Assembly (NCBI RefSeq): GCF_000150275.1
Contig: NW_002060946.1
Coordinates: forward strand, 4,067,035-4,131,034
Reading direction: 5' to 3'
From: Trichoplax adhaerens
Lineage: Eukaryota; Placozoa; Uniplacotomia; Trichoplacea; Trichoplacidae
Length of the DNA stretch: 64,000 nt
A model generated the notes under the pieces. It worked only from the letters and a program-made list of their open reading frames with translations. It had not been told where the DNA came from and did not search any database. Shown here piece by piece: positions 38,205-51,112 of this stretch; position 1 is the stretch's first letter; every line of letters starts with the position of its first letter. The translations under genes were made by a program, and so were the position numbers.

Positions 38205-41200
38205 TTAAAGATCTATGTTTGTCACAGTGGTAGTTTCGAATGGCTTCTTGTCATGGCCTAAGGATATAGTGTTAGTTGATGATTTATCGCTCTTTGATTT
38301 TTTATTGGAAGCAAAACACTTTTTGATCAGATACTGCACGATCTCACAAATGGTTAGAGCACTAGCACCTATGCATATTCCCAACTGGCCTCCCAATTCA
38401 CCTATAAAATATCACAAAGAAATAGTTAATTTAATTTATTTACAATACCGGAATATTAATTAATCCAGTTATATCATTTAGCCATATCGTTAAAGGCCGA
38501 ATAAATGATTCAAGACTATGAATACAAACTTATAATTTTAGAAAATCCAGTATCTTCCTCTTGTAGCGTCTGAGTTAAATGCAAATCACTATAGTAGATA
38601 TCTAAATAAACAATATTGTCCCTAAAAGCAATTTTTCAATTAAGAATGTTTTATGAATATTAATATTGGTTATTTAATAATTGCTTTAAACAATACATTT
38701 TAAAAATTAAACCTGATGAAATCAGCCGCGAAATAGGACTGATTTGGAGCAATCCAATTATTCGCTTTGGCGTTAGCAATAATTCCAGAAACATTAATCA
38801 ATGGATCTAGAGAGCTGGCAAAAGCCAATGCTGCTAACGCTGATTGAGATATTTCAGTCGGATAACTATAAGTCTCACAAGCAATCGGGCAAATAGACAA
38901 ATTCTGGCTAAGATCTTGTCTGAATTTACCTACGAGGAAAACAGAGTGATAAAAAAGTGAGTATTAAATCGCTAACACTATTTTAATGGTGTTAAAAACT
39001 AAATTTTTTTATACACATACTTGCTAAAGGAGTGATACAGGTGAGAAATTGCGTACCATTACAAGGATTAGAAGCTATATATAGAAAAAATTTGAATTAA
39101 AAGAACTGGGCCATTAGCATCTAGAAATATTTAATGATAGATTTTTTTAGTAAAGAAACTTGCACTGAAAGGGTAAGGTAAAATGATAGAATATAACCGT
39201 AGCATCATTATAAATTACAATTCTACTTTGATAAATTAATAATCTACCTATCTGCGGTTCGAAAGTGCAGTTGCATATATACGATGCTAGTCTTCCCGCA
39301 TATTCACTAAGGCAAGCATCACGAGAATAAAAGGAGTTATAAACTAATATTTCCTCTCCACACTGTCCCCATGGCTTCTTTAATCTTTTATCCTGTTTAT
39401 AATTTAGTATAATTACAAGCAAAACTTTAATTAATAGTCGCTAGTTGATATATAAATTATGAATTATTTATAGCAATCCTTCAAGAGGATCGCATAATCC
39501 CATAAGTATTCTAGCAAGTTGTACGTCAATTTAATCACTACATAAGACAGTGTATACTATATCTCAATCTATAGTGTAACTATCTGAAGATCATCGATTG
39601 AGCACTATTAAATGTTCATACTACCGTAATAGTCTATCTCTCTATGATAAATTAATTTGGTGATTGAAATCATGTAAACTAAATAAATTAGTACTACTGA
39701 TCCAGGTAGATTAAATGAACGATACATGAGATTAGGACAGAATAAAATTGAAATGTACTACCGTATTTCTTAATAGATATTTTCTAGCTAGTATTATTTT
39801 TAAACTAATTATAAGTAGCTTGAAAGGAATACGCTAGTAGTATAGTGCAATGAACTCTAAAATGCTTCGAGAAAGTATTTAATCTATAACTTTAGTCAAT
39901 AGGAATCAATCTGCTAAATTAATCTATAACTTTAATCAATAGGAATCAATATGCTTTAATTAAATATATATTGTCAATAAATAGGAATCAACGTTTTCTG
40001 GGCCTTATAAAATGATTTCATTAAGTGATTATGTGCGAATAATATGATCGAAATTCGATGCGATATGATAGTCTAGTGAGTGTCTGTTTTTAACAGTGGT
40101 TTACTTACATGCTGGAGAGTTATGGGAACGTAGGTATGAAAACCAGTCGGGGCGTAGTAAGATTTAGAAATAAAATTAGGTGTTTGCTTGTAATAGTGGG
40201 TTGTAAATCTGATGCCAGCATCGGGTTGTTCTAGAGCAAAAATTCCCGAGTAGTATTTATATTGTTCAACATTTAAAATGAGCCTTAAACCATTACTATT
40301 GCCGCTGACAGTTTCATTCTTCAGAGATAGATTACCGGTGCCTGAAAAATTTTAAATATCATTGAATGTCTGAGCACCCCAAATTTGCTTTATTTTTTAC
40401 TGTATATGCCTTAAAATATTGAAAAACCTTGATTTATCGTGTTCGTTAATGATAACATTGAAAAATGAATTGTCAAAGAAATCCATACTAGATTGAAATA
40501 AGTCTTATTTTAGAGTTGTACTGCACTGCTCAGCATATCGTCTGTATCGTAGGATCTATTTGATCGATTTTTCATCTTAAACACATGTAGATACTGAAGT
40601 ACATCTATTAGATGTGGAGTAAATCAACAGAAAGTATCAGACTGATAATCCATGATATATTCAAAATTATAATTACCGCCATCTCTAGTACTTTAGATGA
40701 CGGATAGGCAGTCAACAAGACCTCTCAGATGGACGATAAGAGTTCAAGTAACAGTAAAGATGAAACTTTAGATTACAAGCATATTTATAAGTATTACAGT
40801 TACGTTTTATAATGAAGTAATCCATTTACGAGTGTGATATGCTATTCGTGTCCAAGATGTTGGTTGACTATGAAGTTTGCCACAAAATATAACGTATTTC
40901 TAGTAGCCATATTGCTAACTATTGCGTATGGAATGAAAAACTGCTTTCGCTGCGCTATTGCAATAAGATACCTGCAATAACTCTACAAACGTATTGTAAA
41001 GATTAATATCCAAGGCAATAAGACTAAGTGTAATATGATTCTACTCTTTATACAATTGAGCTGACGACAATAATAACTTTCCAGTTATATATATGTTATA
41101 TGTTATATGTTAACCTATGTACGAATAACTAACTCTGTTCGATCGTCGAATAACAGCTAAAGCAATTATGAAATAAAACAAAGCCATCGGTCTAAATAGA

Positions 41201-41786
41201 TTGATTTATTCCAAGTAGAGGTGTATCAATTTTAGTTTCACTTACCGGGATTGAATGTAAAACAGCTACCTCCATCAGTTATGATATTAACAAAATCGGT
41301 AGCATAACAAGGTTGTTCCATCCATGTACAAGAAAGCAACATGTTTGATAATTTATGGCCAGCTACACGGGTAAGATTTTCAAATTGGAAATTACCTCCA
41401 AATTTCTTATCAAAGTAGTTTATAGCGGCATTTGTCTTGTTAGGATCGCCTGATCCATAGATTGCCTTGACTAAAGCAGATTGATGGTATAAATCAGCGG
41501 CAGGTAAAGCACTGCGATCATAATCGTTAGTGTTACATAGCGTTACTGATGGAAAGATGGAAGTGTTCATTAACTGTTTACGAATGACCATTCGTGTCGG
41601 CAGTTTGCTAGCGTTATAAATGATTATAATACATTGGCTGATGCAAGCTGCTGTAGCTAAGATGACCAAGATCATCCAAATAATCTTGGTCATTCGACCA
41701 TTATTGCCGTCATAGATATGCGCCCAGCCATGATACGATGTTGTAGTAGCAAATCTCTCCTCTTCGCTGATTTTTTCCTCATCCAT
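38205..41786 (-). CDS. DEG/ENaC/ASIC-family channel subunit, copy B
   Basis: The exons are 41786-41246, 40341-40109, 39392-39248, 39074-39021, 38929-38713, 38621-38530 and 38401-38205, also 492 aa. The gating motif 'TTSYHGWAHIYD', TM1, 'FPSVTLCNTND', the Cys-rich ectodomain ('CNCTFEPQ', 'CNGTQFLTC', 'SICPIACETY') and TM2 with 'CIGAS' are all present. The five internal exons have exactly the same lengths as in copy A (233, 145, 54, 217, 92 bp), so this is a tandem gene duplication. The proteins differ most in the finger/thumb region (exon 3), the loop between residues 115 and 150, and the tail, which here is Lys/Ser-rich ('KKSKSDKSS') and ends 'TNIDL'. The two could co-assemble, or act in different cells. 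Family membership is sure; ligand and ion selectivity are not. Confidence 0.95.
39880..39992. repeat. Tandem repeat, period about 39 bp, upstream part of copy B intron 2
   Basis: 'taatctataactttagtcaa' + 'taggaatcaat' occurs twice, followed by a third degenerate 'attgtcaataaataggaatcaacg'. Confidence 0.8.
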
Positions 41787-42714
41787 TCTTATTATGGATC
41801 TTACGTCGATGAAAGGCTAAGTTGCTCGTACCATAGACTCAGTATTATTATAGCCCACCTACGTTAATGTTAGCCAAGTTAATTGACGTATTGCTATCTT
41901 GATTACTATTCTAAATTGTTTCAAATATTGACATGAATTGGGGAACTTTTTTAACTTTACAATTGGGCGTCTAGATCTGTTCTAGTCAATCCACTACCAA
42001 TCACGGATCAATTTATTCAGTCCACAATCAAGAAGAGTTAATTAAAACTTTTCTATGTGGATCGTAAATGGCTGATTGCACTTGTCTTGGGTCGAAATTG
42101 GTACACCAAGTTGGGGGTGTCGAGAAATAACGGTTCAAAATGAGTGCTGTTATCGTTTAATCTAGTCAACAAATTTTACTGGAATATAAGAGATGATTTA
42201 CATAATCAGATTAGACATGGCAAAGGTCAATCGTCTTTTTCTCTCAAGGAAACAAATTGTGTCCGTTATAAGGGGCAAAGTAGTTACACCAGTGGAATGT
42301 CGTAGCTTGAATTAACCCTTTCCACCTCATGATCCTACATATCGGCTATATATACTTAAAAGAGGATCTATAGAAATGGATAAGGACTGGTCAAACTAAC
42401 ACTAGTTCCTTCTATTGGTTTCGTAAACAAAGCCAAATTATCGATCAGGTGCAGTCTAGAACTGTTGCTAAGACATCTTATACAGCACTACTGTAGGCAT
42501 CCAGTAGAATTCATCTATATGGTAATCGGCATCAAGAATAGAATAACATAATACATAGTATCATGTACTTTTACTGTCATCAATATGAATGGAATCAATG
42601 AATTTTAATGAGATTCTACGAGCGATTTGATGCCCTTTAAACATATGTTGGAAAATGCTACTTTCATCTGTTGAATAAGCAGCTACAAGTTTAGGTGAAT
42701 TTAATGGCAGGAAG

Positions 42715-43175
42715 GGAAATTGGAGTCGAGTAGTGTCAAGGATTGGACTAGAAAGTGGAATCGATTTCACGAAGATGAATTTGAACGAGCTTACGGTATA
42801 CTATATCAGCAGCATCAATGCCAATGAACTGTGTCAGCGATTACTCAACTCCAATAACAAGTATACCTCGCTTCTTTTTATTATAAGCGAGAATGATAGT
42901 AAAGAAGTATTCAGGCTAATTTAGTTAAAGACAGGAGGGAAATTGGAGTCGAGTAGTGTCAAGGATTGGACTAGAAAGTGGAATCGATTTCACGAAGATG
43001 AATTTGAACGAGCTTACGGTGTACTATATCAGCAGCATCAATGCCAATGAACTATGTCAGCGATTACTCAACTCCAATAACAAGTATACCTTGCTTCTTT
43101 TTATTATAAGCGAGAATGATAGTAAAGAAGTATTCAGGCTAATTTAGTTAAAGACAGGAGGGAAATTGGAGTCGA
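42715..43175. repeat. 223-bp tandem duplication, nearly identical, plus partial third copy
   Basis: Copies start at about 42717, 42940 and 43163 with 'ggaaattggagtcgagt'. I see three base differences between copies 1 and 2 (a/g near 42799, g/a near 42831, c/t near 42868 in copy 1). The third copy diverges after about 15-40 bases. Each full copy has an open frame from an ATG (42775 and 42998) to TAG, about 50 codons, with no recognised motif. It ends about 260 bp before the MEAK7 start. Confidence 0.85.
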
Positions 43176-43430
43176 GTTATGCCAAGGACTGTGCTCAAAA
43201 ATGGAAAAGAAATCCTTCTTCTCCTAGCTGGTCGCTAGTCGTGCTCAAGATCGATTTCAAGCGAGTAATATGAATTGGAGCAAGCTTAATACTAATTGTA
43301 TGTGTCAAGCGAAATGCTACGAGCCCTACCCTGTGCTCTTTTCGCCTTTCTGCAAGCCCAATTGGTGCATGCGCGATCGGTCGCTCTACTACTTCAATTG
43401 CCGGCCATCGAGGCGATGCTGCTAGCAGCT

Positions 43431-45862
43431 ATGGGATCATTTGAAAGTAAAAATCAAGCAGATGTCTACAGCCAGTCGATGAAATGTTTTACTGATGATG
43501 AATTAAATAAATTACAAGATCTATTTAGTGAAATCACTAAAAATGAAGGCGATCACTTTGACAGAAAAGATTTAGAGGTAAGAGATATCGTGTAGAGAAG
43601 AAGCTATAATCTTATAGCATTGTATAGGTGCAGTGTAGTAAAATTGGATAGCAGTCACTGATATAGCTAGCTACTGCCATCTGTATCAATGGGGATTGAT
43701 TAGTAGCAGTAATGTTTACTGTTTCCTAAGTATTATTTTGTGATAGAATAGATAGGTCTAAGCCGACTGATGACGATTTACACCCTGTTGGATAATGTAG
43801 TCCTTTGATCGCCTACTATAGCTGCAGTAGTAAAACTTGCATGATTACTAATTGATTAGCCATGGCTACTCCGTATGGGCTACTGATGACATTGGCATTA
43901 GTGTGCAGTATAGCCGTCTATAATCCAGCAATATAAAATGGATTTTATACACCTAACCCTAACCCTACTACAGCATAATATATTGACGTCTTAAGCTTAT
44001 TCCGTTATCATGATTATTAATGAATTATAATATTTTACTTGTTTAGCATACAGTACAGTGTACACGTAAGATGGATGAAAAGATCCACTTGTAGTAAGAT
44101 TACGTCATAGCTTTACCTAAAGGATTTTCCGATTACTGTTGAATATTTATGTAGAATTTCTTATCGAAAACTTTCCCTACTCGGGTAATTCATGCTATAT
44201 TCAATGAAATGAGCAGAATATCTATGTCGCCGCCTTCTCATCATGCGGAAAGTGATATGATTTCAATTAACTTTGAAGTATTTTGCCATTTTATATCGCG
44301 CTTATTGAAAAAAACCTTAACGGAAAAGACACGAATCTATCTCACCATCACCGCTGGATTTCAAAGTAAAGCAGCTAAATGTACTCAATTGTTAAAATTT
44401 TGTGAACTGATTGTCACTGCTTACCTCCATACTGGCCTAAATGGTAGATGTAGTGATAGCCAGCAAATTTCTTCTTGGCTTTTAACCTTAGATCGTCAAG
44501 CGTTGCATCAATTTGCTCGCTTCTTATTAACCGATTTGCTCATTAGCTCCCCAAAACAAGAGAAGTCTTTACTCTCCGCTTTCAACAGTAGCACCACAAT
44601 TGAAAGCGATAGCTCACAATTTTCCATCGATGAGATAGAACAGTGGTTAGTTAAAACACCCTTGATAACACGTATTGCCGATGAATTATTTATGGCATGT
44701 TTTATGGATCAAACTTCTGTCCATCAAGAAGAAAAATCCCACATAGTTCAAGCGGATAAAACTGATTTGGATGATGATGATGATGATGAAAATGATGAGA
44801 CTACTACAGATATACTTATACCTCTATGCATATTAGAAGATAATAAACCATCGCAGTTACTGACCTATTCCACAATTTTAATGTTAAATAATCACTTGGA
44901 ACATCAACTACGACATGAATGGAAATTACTCTTTTCCAGTTTACAACATGGTGAAAGTTTTACTACATTGTGCAGCAGAATTATTAACAAAGGTCCGACT
45001 TTGCTAATCATTCGTGATATAAAGGGTCATATATTTGGAGGATTCGCTTCACAAAATTGGAATTATAAATCTCAATTCTTTGGTAAACTATTTTATCCAT
45101 TTTGATAGATTGAACGGAATGATACATTGTGGCAATTTTAAAATAATTATTAAATGAATAATATTAAATGAATAATTTCAGTTCTATCTAGCAAAGTAGT
45201 AGTATTACGCATGATAAGTTTCATTTTACCTTTGCTAATTACTTTATCGATCAATTTTTCACTTTTAGGCGATTCGAAATGTTTTTTGTTTACCGCAAAT
45301 CCTAAAATGAGTGTATATACAACTACTAGATACAATAAGAATTATCAGTATCTAAACTGTAACATGCAGACGTTACCTAATGGCCTAGTAAGTGGAACAC
45401 ATGATCCATAATTCGCCAATATGTTTAAAATACCGACAATAAAATAATATCTTGTTTGCTTAATCTATTGCCTAAAGGGTATGGGCGGTCAATTTGATTA
45501 TTTTGGATTATGGATTGATGCGGAATACGGTAAAGGCCATAGTATGGCTGGACCAAAGTGTACAACCTACGGAAGTCCACAATTGTCCGGGAATAAAACT
45601 TTTGAGATTGATTGTCTGGAAGTATGGAGTATCGGAAAAAAGAAGAAGGACGATGATAATGATGTATATTGTTATAAAATAGTTGTAACCAGAATAGTGA
45701 TGTAATAGTAGTATATTTATCCATTAATCCTCCTATTGCTTATAATTATTGTAGGAGAATAAAAGAAGTATACTCGATCAAGATCCTAGTGCTAAAGCCC
45801 TACTGGAGTTGATGGGTAAGAAGCAACATAGTGAAGGGCTTAGGGAACCTGAAAATAACTAA
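43431..45862 (+). CDS. MEAK7: TLDc-domain mTOR-associated protein MEAK7, five exons
   Basis: The exons are 43431-43577, 44155-45082 (928 bp, unusually long here), 45269-45387, 45478-45663 and 45755-45862, giving 495 aa. The start MGSFES fits an N-myristoylation signal (Gly2, Ser6), as in human MEAK7; an in-frame open stretch upstream was rejected for that reason. Residues 20-60 form a helical 'CFTDDELNKLQDLFSEI' segment, and an acidic run of D and E lies near residue 245. The TLDc domain follows: 'WKLLFSSLQHGESF', 'GGFASQNW', 'CFLFTANPKMSVY', 'LPNGLGMGGQFDYFGLWID' and 'CTTYGSPQLSG'. The C-terminal 'KQHSEGLREPENN' matches the human tail 'HSEGLRE'. In mammals MEAK7 sits on lysosomal membranes and supports alternative mTOR signalling; TLDc proteins also bind V-ATPase. 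It is flanked by a 223-bp duplication upstream and by gamma-SNAP in convergent orientation. Confidence 0.95.
43952..43973. repeat. Short interstitial telomere-like repeat
   Basis: 'acctaaccctaaccctac' in MEAK7 intron 1 holds about two and a half CCCTAA units. It is too short to claim more than a resemblance. Confidence 0.5.
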
Positions 45863-46955
45863 ATTTTCATTGAAGATCCCTAACGGAGATAGTTTCAATA
45901 ACAAAATAATTAGAATATTATTAAATAATGGTGATAGTCTTACAATATACGCGTAAAATTGTGCAATTTTAGAAGTAGAACGTCATTTTACTGCTAATAG
46001 TAATTGGGCTGTTATCTGATGCATTGCTCTGTATGATTAGCCATCACAAATAAGTTCTGCTTTGGCTGTTACAATATTATTGCCCATAGTCACCGATATA
46101 GGGGTATAATGAGGCTATCCTAAAAGTTGATAACGAATCAATATTAATGTATATAAAATTCATATTGTTACAATAATAATATTAACAACATGAAAGCTAA
46201 GCCAGTAAAGGAGATATTACCTGTTGCACAATATCATAATTTAAGAATCTGATATACAAAGATTGACGTTAAAAAATGAACGTATTTGTATTTTTTATTT
46301 ATTGCTGATAAATTGAGCTTTTCAGTGATATTCCTAAACTTCACTTTGTAACATACCAAGAAGTTTTCAATGCATTTCTATCCTGAACTCACTTGATTTG
46401 GATATAATCGTAACACTTATATACTGCTAATACATATTTTATACAGGAATAAAGAATTTGTCTTCTTTCATTTAAAATTACAGCGAAATTGCCTATACTA
46501 AAATAATTTGGGTTAGATGAAATGTTAGTTATACAGGTAGAACCATGAAGGGATTTTTTAAAATTTTTTTCTTGTAAACCATACACTACTACAAAGAAGT
46601 GACTACGAAATATACTATTGCGCCTGCTTACATTTAATTATCTTATGCTTATTGAGATAGCTTACATTTCAGTAAATTATAATTATTACAGTGAAAATAT
46701 AATAAAGCTACTCGTAATCCTTGAAGTCGACGAGTAATATAGTCATACCAATTTCAAGAAAACGAAAACCCCAGAATGCAATGAGGTCAATAATGTCGCA
46801 TGATGTTATACATTAATAATGCGCTACAACGGCATGGATATTCTAATTCAGTGTCAGCTTGAATATATGATCTTTTTTAATTCTTTAGTTACATTAATTC
46901 GCACTGCCATATACACATTTCTTTCTACGGTGCCCTGCGTAGACGTACCGATAGC
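45863..46955. other. Intergenic region between convergent MEAK7 and gamma-SNAP
   Basis: Both flanking genes end here. It is AT-rich sequence with no supported gene. Confidence 0.5.
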
Positions 46956-49900
46956 CTAATTCAATGCATCACCTACGTCGTCATCGTTGTTGTCATCAGG
47001 TTCTAACGCATTGCCAGTACTTGATGCATTAGAATCTGGTAAGACTACTGTTGGAGGGCGTAAATCTCTTGCCAGTTTTGCAATCTGTTATGGTAACACA
47101 AATGCAGTTGTTACGCCATTTATAGAACTATGCTATAGGTGCACAGGATTATTAGTTAAATTTCGTACCTCGTTGTCATTATGTAATATTATAGGATTTC
47201 GAATGCATTTCTGAAATGTTTCGCTATCTCCCTCAGTGATGGAATCCAGTAAATTTTCTATTAATGCACCTTCTTCAGAAGTATCAAATCCGGGGTACCT
47301 AATAAAATCGTTCACTACTAATAAATAGTTGCTAAATATAGCAAAATATTTGGAAGTAAGAAAACTTACTCAGTGGCACTTCTAAAACAGTTATCAGCCG
47401 CAACTTTGTCTCCAAGTTTTAAATAAACAATAACCATAGCGATAATAGCCTAAACCGATAGAAACAGTTTAACGCAAGATCTATCTGATACCTTATAATC
47501 ATATCTTGAAATGTTTATATAGCTTAGAATGCAGAAAGTTATCCATACCCTAAATACGGAGGGAAATTTTTCCATGCTTTGATATAATTCGCACTGTTGC
47601 TGCATGGTACCCAAAACGTTTGTGTACCTAAATAGTAGTGCAAATAATTTTATTATTTCATGTTAAACGAAAAGAGAACATTTCTCTCAAGATTACGAGT
47701 TGCTATGTCATAATTACTTTTTTAGTTTTAACTGTAATCTTGCAGCTTTGCCAACACATTCCACTGCCTCATTTGATTTTTCTTCAATCTAACGTAGATT
47801 TACATTTTTTAACAAATCAACGAATTTATAAAATTCATCACGAGAGGAAATGGTAAAGTACACAGAACATTAAGATCATTATCCAAAGACATTTTCATCT
47901 TAATCGCCACAGCAATGTACTTCGTTATCAGCATACCTTATGCAATTCACAGGCTCTTAAATATAGATCGATAGCAGTTTCTGCTTTTGTAGCCTCACAG
48001 ATTCTTGAAATGAATATTTACAACAATTCAGCGTCAAAAGTATCCATTGTGCAGCATCATTAATTTACTGGAATCATTTTCTCCTATACTTACTTTGCAG
48101 CTCTATTTAGTGCCTGAGCAGCTGAAGCTGGTGATCCGTGCTCCGATAGCATAGAACTGTATATTAATAGAATCTGTTAAGTATAAATCACGGGCAAAAG
48201 GTCTATGCTGTCTCTCCTACAATAGCTAGATATTACAATACTATGGCATAGGTCATATAATAAGTTAGAATTTCAAAGATTTACCTGGCTTGTTTTAGAA
48301 GATCTACGGCCTCATCAATACAATTTAACTCCTATTGTTTTGAAAAGATTAAAATACTAAATGATAGCAAATCTAAATTTGATAAATTACTGTCCATTTC
48401 TTTAATAATGCTGTTGAAATTCTATTGTTATGATAACCTTTAGCATGAGTGCTGCCTGTTCATATGACCTACAAATACGAATGGAACAAATAGCAGATGA
48501 GTGTAGTAGCATACAATACGTATGGCAATTATTACGTTGATAACATATTATCTATATTACTCTTATTAGTTCATGAACTTACTTTGCTGCATGATAAAGA
48601 CTGTTGTATTTATAAATTTAGGGTACACAATGCAAGTAACGGGTAAGTTAAGGAATCTATGATTAATCTTTGCTGCTTCTCGGGTGTGGGCTACTATAAA
48701 GCGTTTAGTCGTACTTATTAACATGTACAGATTAAGTGATAAGAAAGTTATGGATACGCCTGTGATTTCAACTGAGCTTCGCCGGCTTTCCTGAATGCTT
48801 CACTGGCTTTTTCATAAGACTTGGCGTTCTTGAAACAATTCCCTATATGGCATATGATGACAAGATAGGTCAATTCTTAAGGAATTTCATTCTCTATCAA
48901 TCATAATTTCGTAATGTATTCAATTCTGATGCTCTCAACTATGTATCTATATGCAAAGTGCTTTTAGCTCTATACAATTAAGATTTCCTAAACTAGATAA
49001 AAGTTATCAATTAGGGTCAATAGTAAATTCTATCACAACAACAATATAGTATTTATAATTACTGTCTAATAGTAATGAAGATTGATGTTCTGTGTCTTTT
49101 ATAAACTGATTTATATAAGAATGTCGACAGTTGGACGAAACTAGCTTTCATATTCTTCAGTGGTGTAAGACAATAAATTGCAAACCTGCTTTTGAGTAGT
49201 CAGATGCGGCTCCTTCCCAATCAGCACTCCATTTGAATAGAGAAGTCTTTATACTATAAAAGGATCGATAATTATGATATAACTGGTATGTTGATTGGAT
49301 GATTGGAAAATAGTCTACGTACTTCTACAAGTGCTGATCATCATAGCTAGGCGTATGTCTAGTAAATGTTTTAATTTGTACATGACTATTTTCATTTTAT
49401 CAGTACATTTGAGTCCTCGAGTATTGATTATTACATTGATATTAGTACTTGTTTAGTAAGACAAGTATAGTTAATCTACATCTAATCAAGACGCAAGTTA
49501 GCACAGAATTGAATTTACAGCACTGTAGTCCTTTTACATAGTGTTTATCGTCACTAATACGCTTATAGCAGGCCAAAGCTTTTCTATTTGTGAAGGCAGC
49601 ACTATTTTAGAAATCAGAACTGAAAAAACATTCTATTGAAAAATACAACGTCGACAGCTAAAGCGAATGAGACAATTTCAATCATGATCTGTACAACTAC
49701 CACTGCAGTCTCGTACAGTACTACCTTATGTATTAGATATAACTCGAGGATAGTGATTGAATTCTTGATCGCTGTGATAAATGCACAATCAAATATCATA
49801 GCCATATTTCACACATTTAACGTCAGTTAATCATTTTAACAAGCAACTAACCCACGATCATTCATATAAAAGTAGTCGACATCGACAGCACAATCATCGA

Positions 49901-50305
49901 TATACGTATCCAATTCATCAGTCGAATGGTAGTACAGTATACGCATAGAATAACATAAAAAATTGACAGCGGACAAAGTTGAATAGTGACTGTTTATTTC
50001 CGTGATGATAAACTAAACTGATGATGGTTTGTATTTTGCTAGGCTAATTATAATTATACTTAGACTTTGAGTATATGTATATTTATTATACAGTACAGTA
50101 ATACATTATATGATCTGGTTCAGTTTAGGAAAGCAAACCCATGGTAAACTTGTATCATCCATCGTTTACTCTATGTCAATCAACGCCGGTAATTTTAAGT
50201 CAATTTCTACTTTGTACAATATCCTATCATTGACACTTACCATTTCTCTGCAGCTGCTAGATATTGTAAACCTTCTCTGATCTTGCTTTCACTTCTGCTG
50301 GACAT
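46956..50305 (-). CDS. NAPG: Gamma-soluble NSF attachment protein, 13 exons
   Basis: The exons are 50305-50241, 49253-49186, 48842-48758, 48600-48583 (18 bp), 48468-48438 (31 bp), 48331-48285, 48156-48094, 48003-47937, 47788-47733, 47627-47549, 47449-47370, 47298-47169 and 47084-46956, giving 305 aa, near human NAPG at 312. It consists of TPR-like helical pairs: 'KTSLFKWSADWEGAASDYSK', 'GNCFKNAKSYEKASEAFRKA', 'ALYHAAKSYEQAALML', 'SEHGSPASAAQALNRAAK' and 'NEAVECVGKAARL'. The C-terminal 'IAKLARDLRPPTVV' is followed by an acidic tail (DDNNDDD), as gamma- but not alpha-SNAP carries. SNAPs bind SNARE complexes and recruit the ATPase NSF to disassemble them after membrane fusion; gamma-SNAP acts mainly in endosomal and mitochondrial traffic. 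Every junction phase is consistent. Its promoter region lies just left of the 126-bp repeat at 50743. Confidence 0.95.
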
Positions 50306-50742
50306 TTTCAACTTTTTCCACTACGAAAAGATCAACACATTTAACACTACTACTACAGCAATCGAGTTTGGCTGCAAGTCAAGAACTGCCCAGGCTTATA
50401 GTGGTCGTCGGCGGAGAAAGCGTTATAGTAGTACTGTATTAAGACCGTAAGGAATGGGTATTATACTCACTTACTCAGTAGGGTATAGCGTGTACAGTCT
50501 TGACTTGTCATCTGTAGTGGAGTGTATAGCCGTCCGCACCGTCCGTAGTACTGGAGTCTGTTGTGGTGATTCAGAATACTCTAAACGACATTAGTTTTGC
50601 TCATTGACGTGGTATGGATTCAGTTCTGATACCCTTTCATGGGGTTCTAATGTGGGCTTCAGGTGCAAACCGCTACCAATAGCCCACTATACGCTGGTCT
50701 CCTATGCCTAATCGTCGAATGGTATGGAATAGAATCATACAG

Positions 50743-50985
50743 GTCTTGCAAATTGCAAGCAAAAACAATATCGTCACCACTGGTTTCGACGTTTACTCAT
50801 TGACTTCCATTGCAGTCTAGAAGTCCTCAACTCAAGTCCACCATACGAGTACGAAAGATACTGTACGGGTGTTGCAAATTGCAAGCAAAAGCAATGTCGT
50901 CACCACTGGTTTCGACGTTTACTCCAGTGACTTACACTGCACTAGAAGTCCACAACTCAAGTCCACCATACGAGTACTACAGTTC
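50743..50985. repeat. Two-copy tandem repeat, period 126 bp
   Basis: Both copies hold 'ttgcaaattgcaagcaaaa', 'gtcaccactggtttcgacg' and 'aactcaagtccaccatacga'. They differ at a handful of bases. The unit is richer in GC than its surroundings. Confidence 0.85.
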
Positions 50986-50995
50986 CATACGATCA

Positions 50996-51112
50996 GTAGT
51001 ACAGTACACTGTACTGTACTATACAGTGTACTGTACATAGTACTGTAAAGCCTACAGTATCAGGGAAGAGTCTTTCCCAGAAGTACCGTACTGTACACTC
51101 ACAGTACTGTAA
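50996..51112. repeat. TGTAC-type palindrome array
   Basis: This is a dense run of overlapping TACTGTAC / GTACAGTA units, for example 'agtacactgtactgtact', 'acagtgtactgtacatagta' and 'gtaccgtactgtacactc'. It lies about 0.7 kb upstream of the gamma-SNAP start codon. Confidence 0.75.

Noticed and set aside
42561-42770. Minus-strand open frame resembling a terminal exon after an acceptor 'cttgtag'
   Set aside because: No upstream exon could be joined to it; it overlaps the tandem duplication. Left uncalled.
43952-43973. Telomere or internal chromosome-end junction
   Set aside because: Only about two and a half CCCTAA units inside an intron of an intact gene; compatible with chance.
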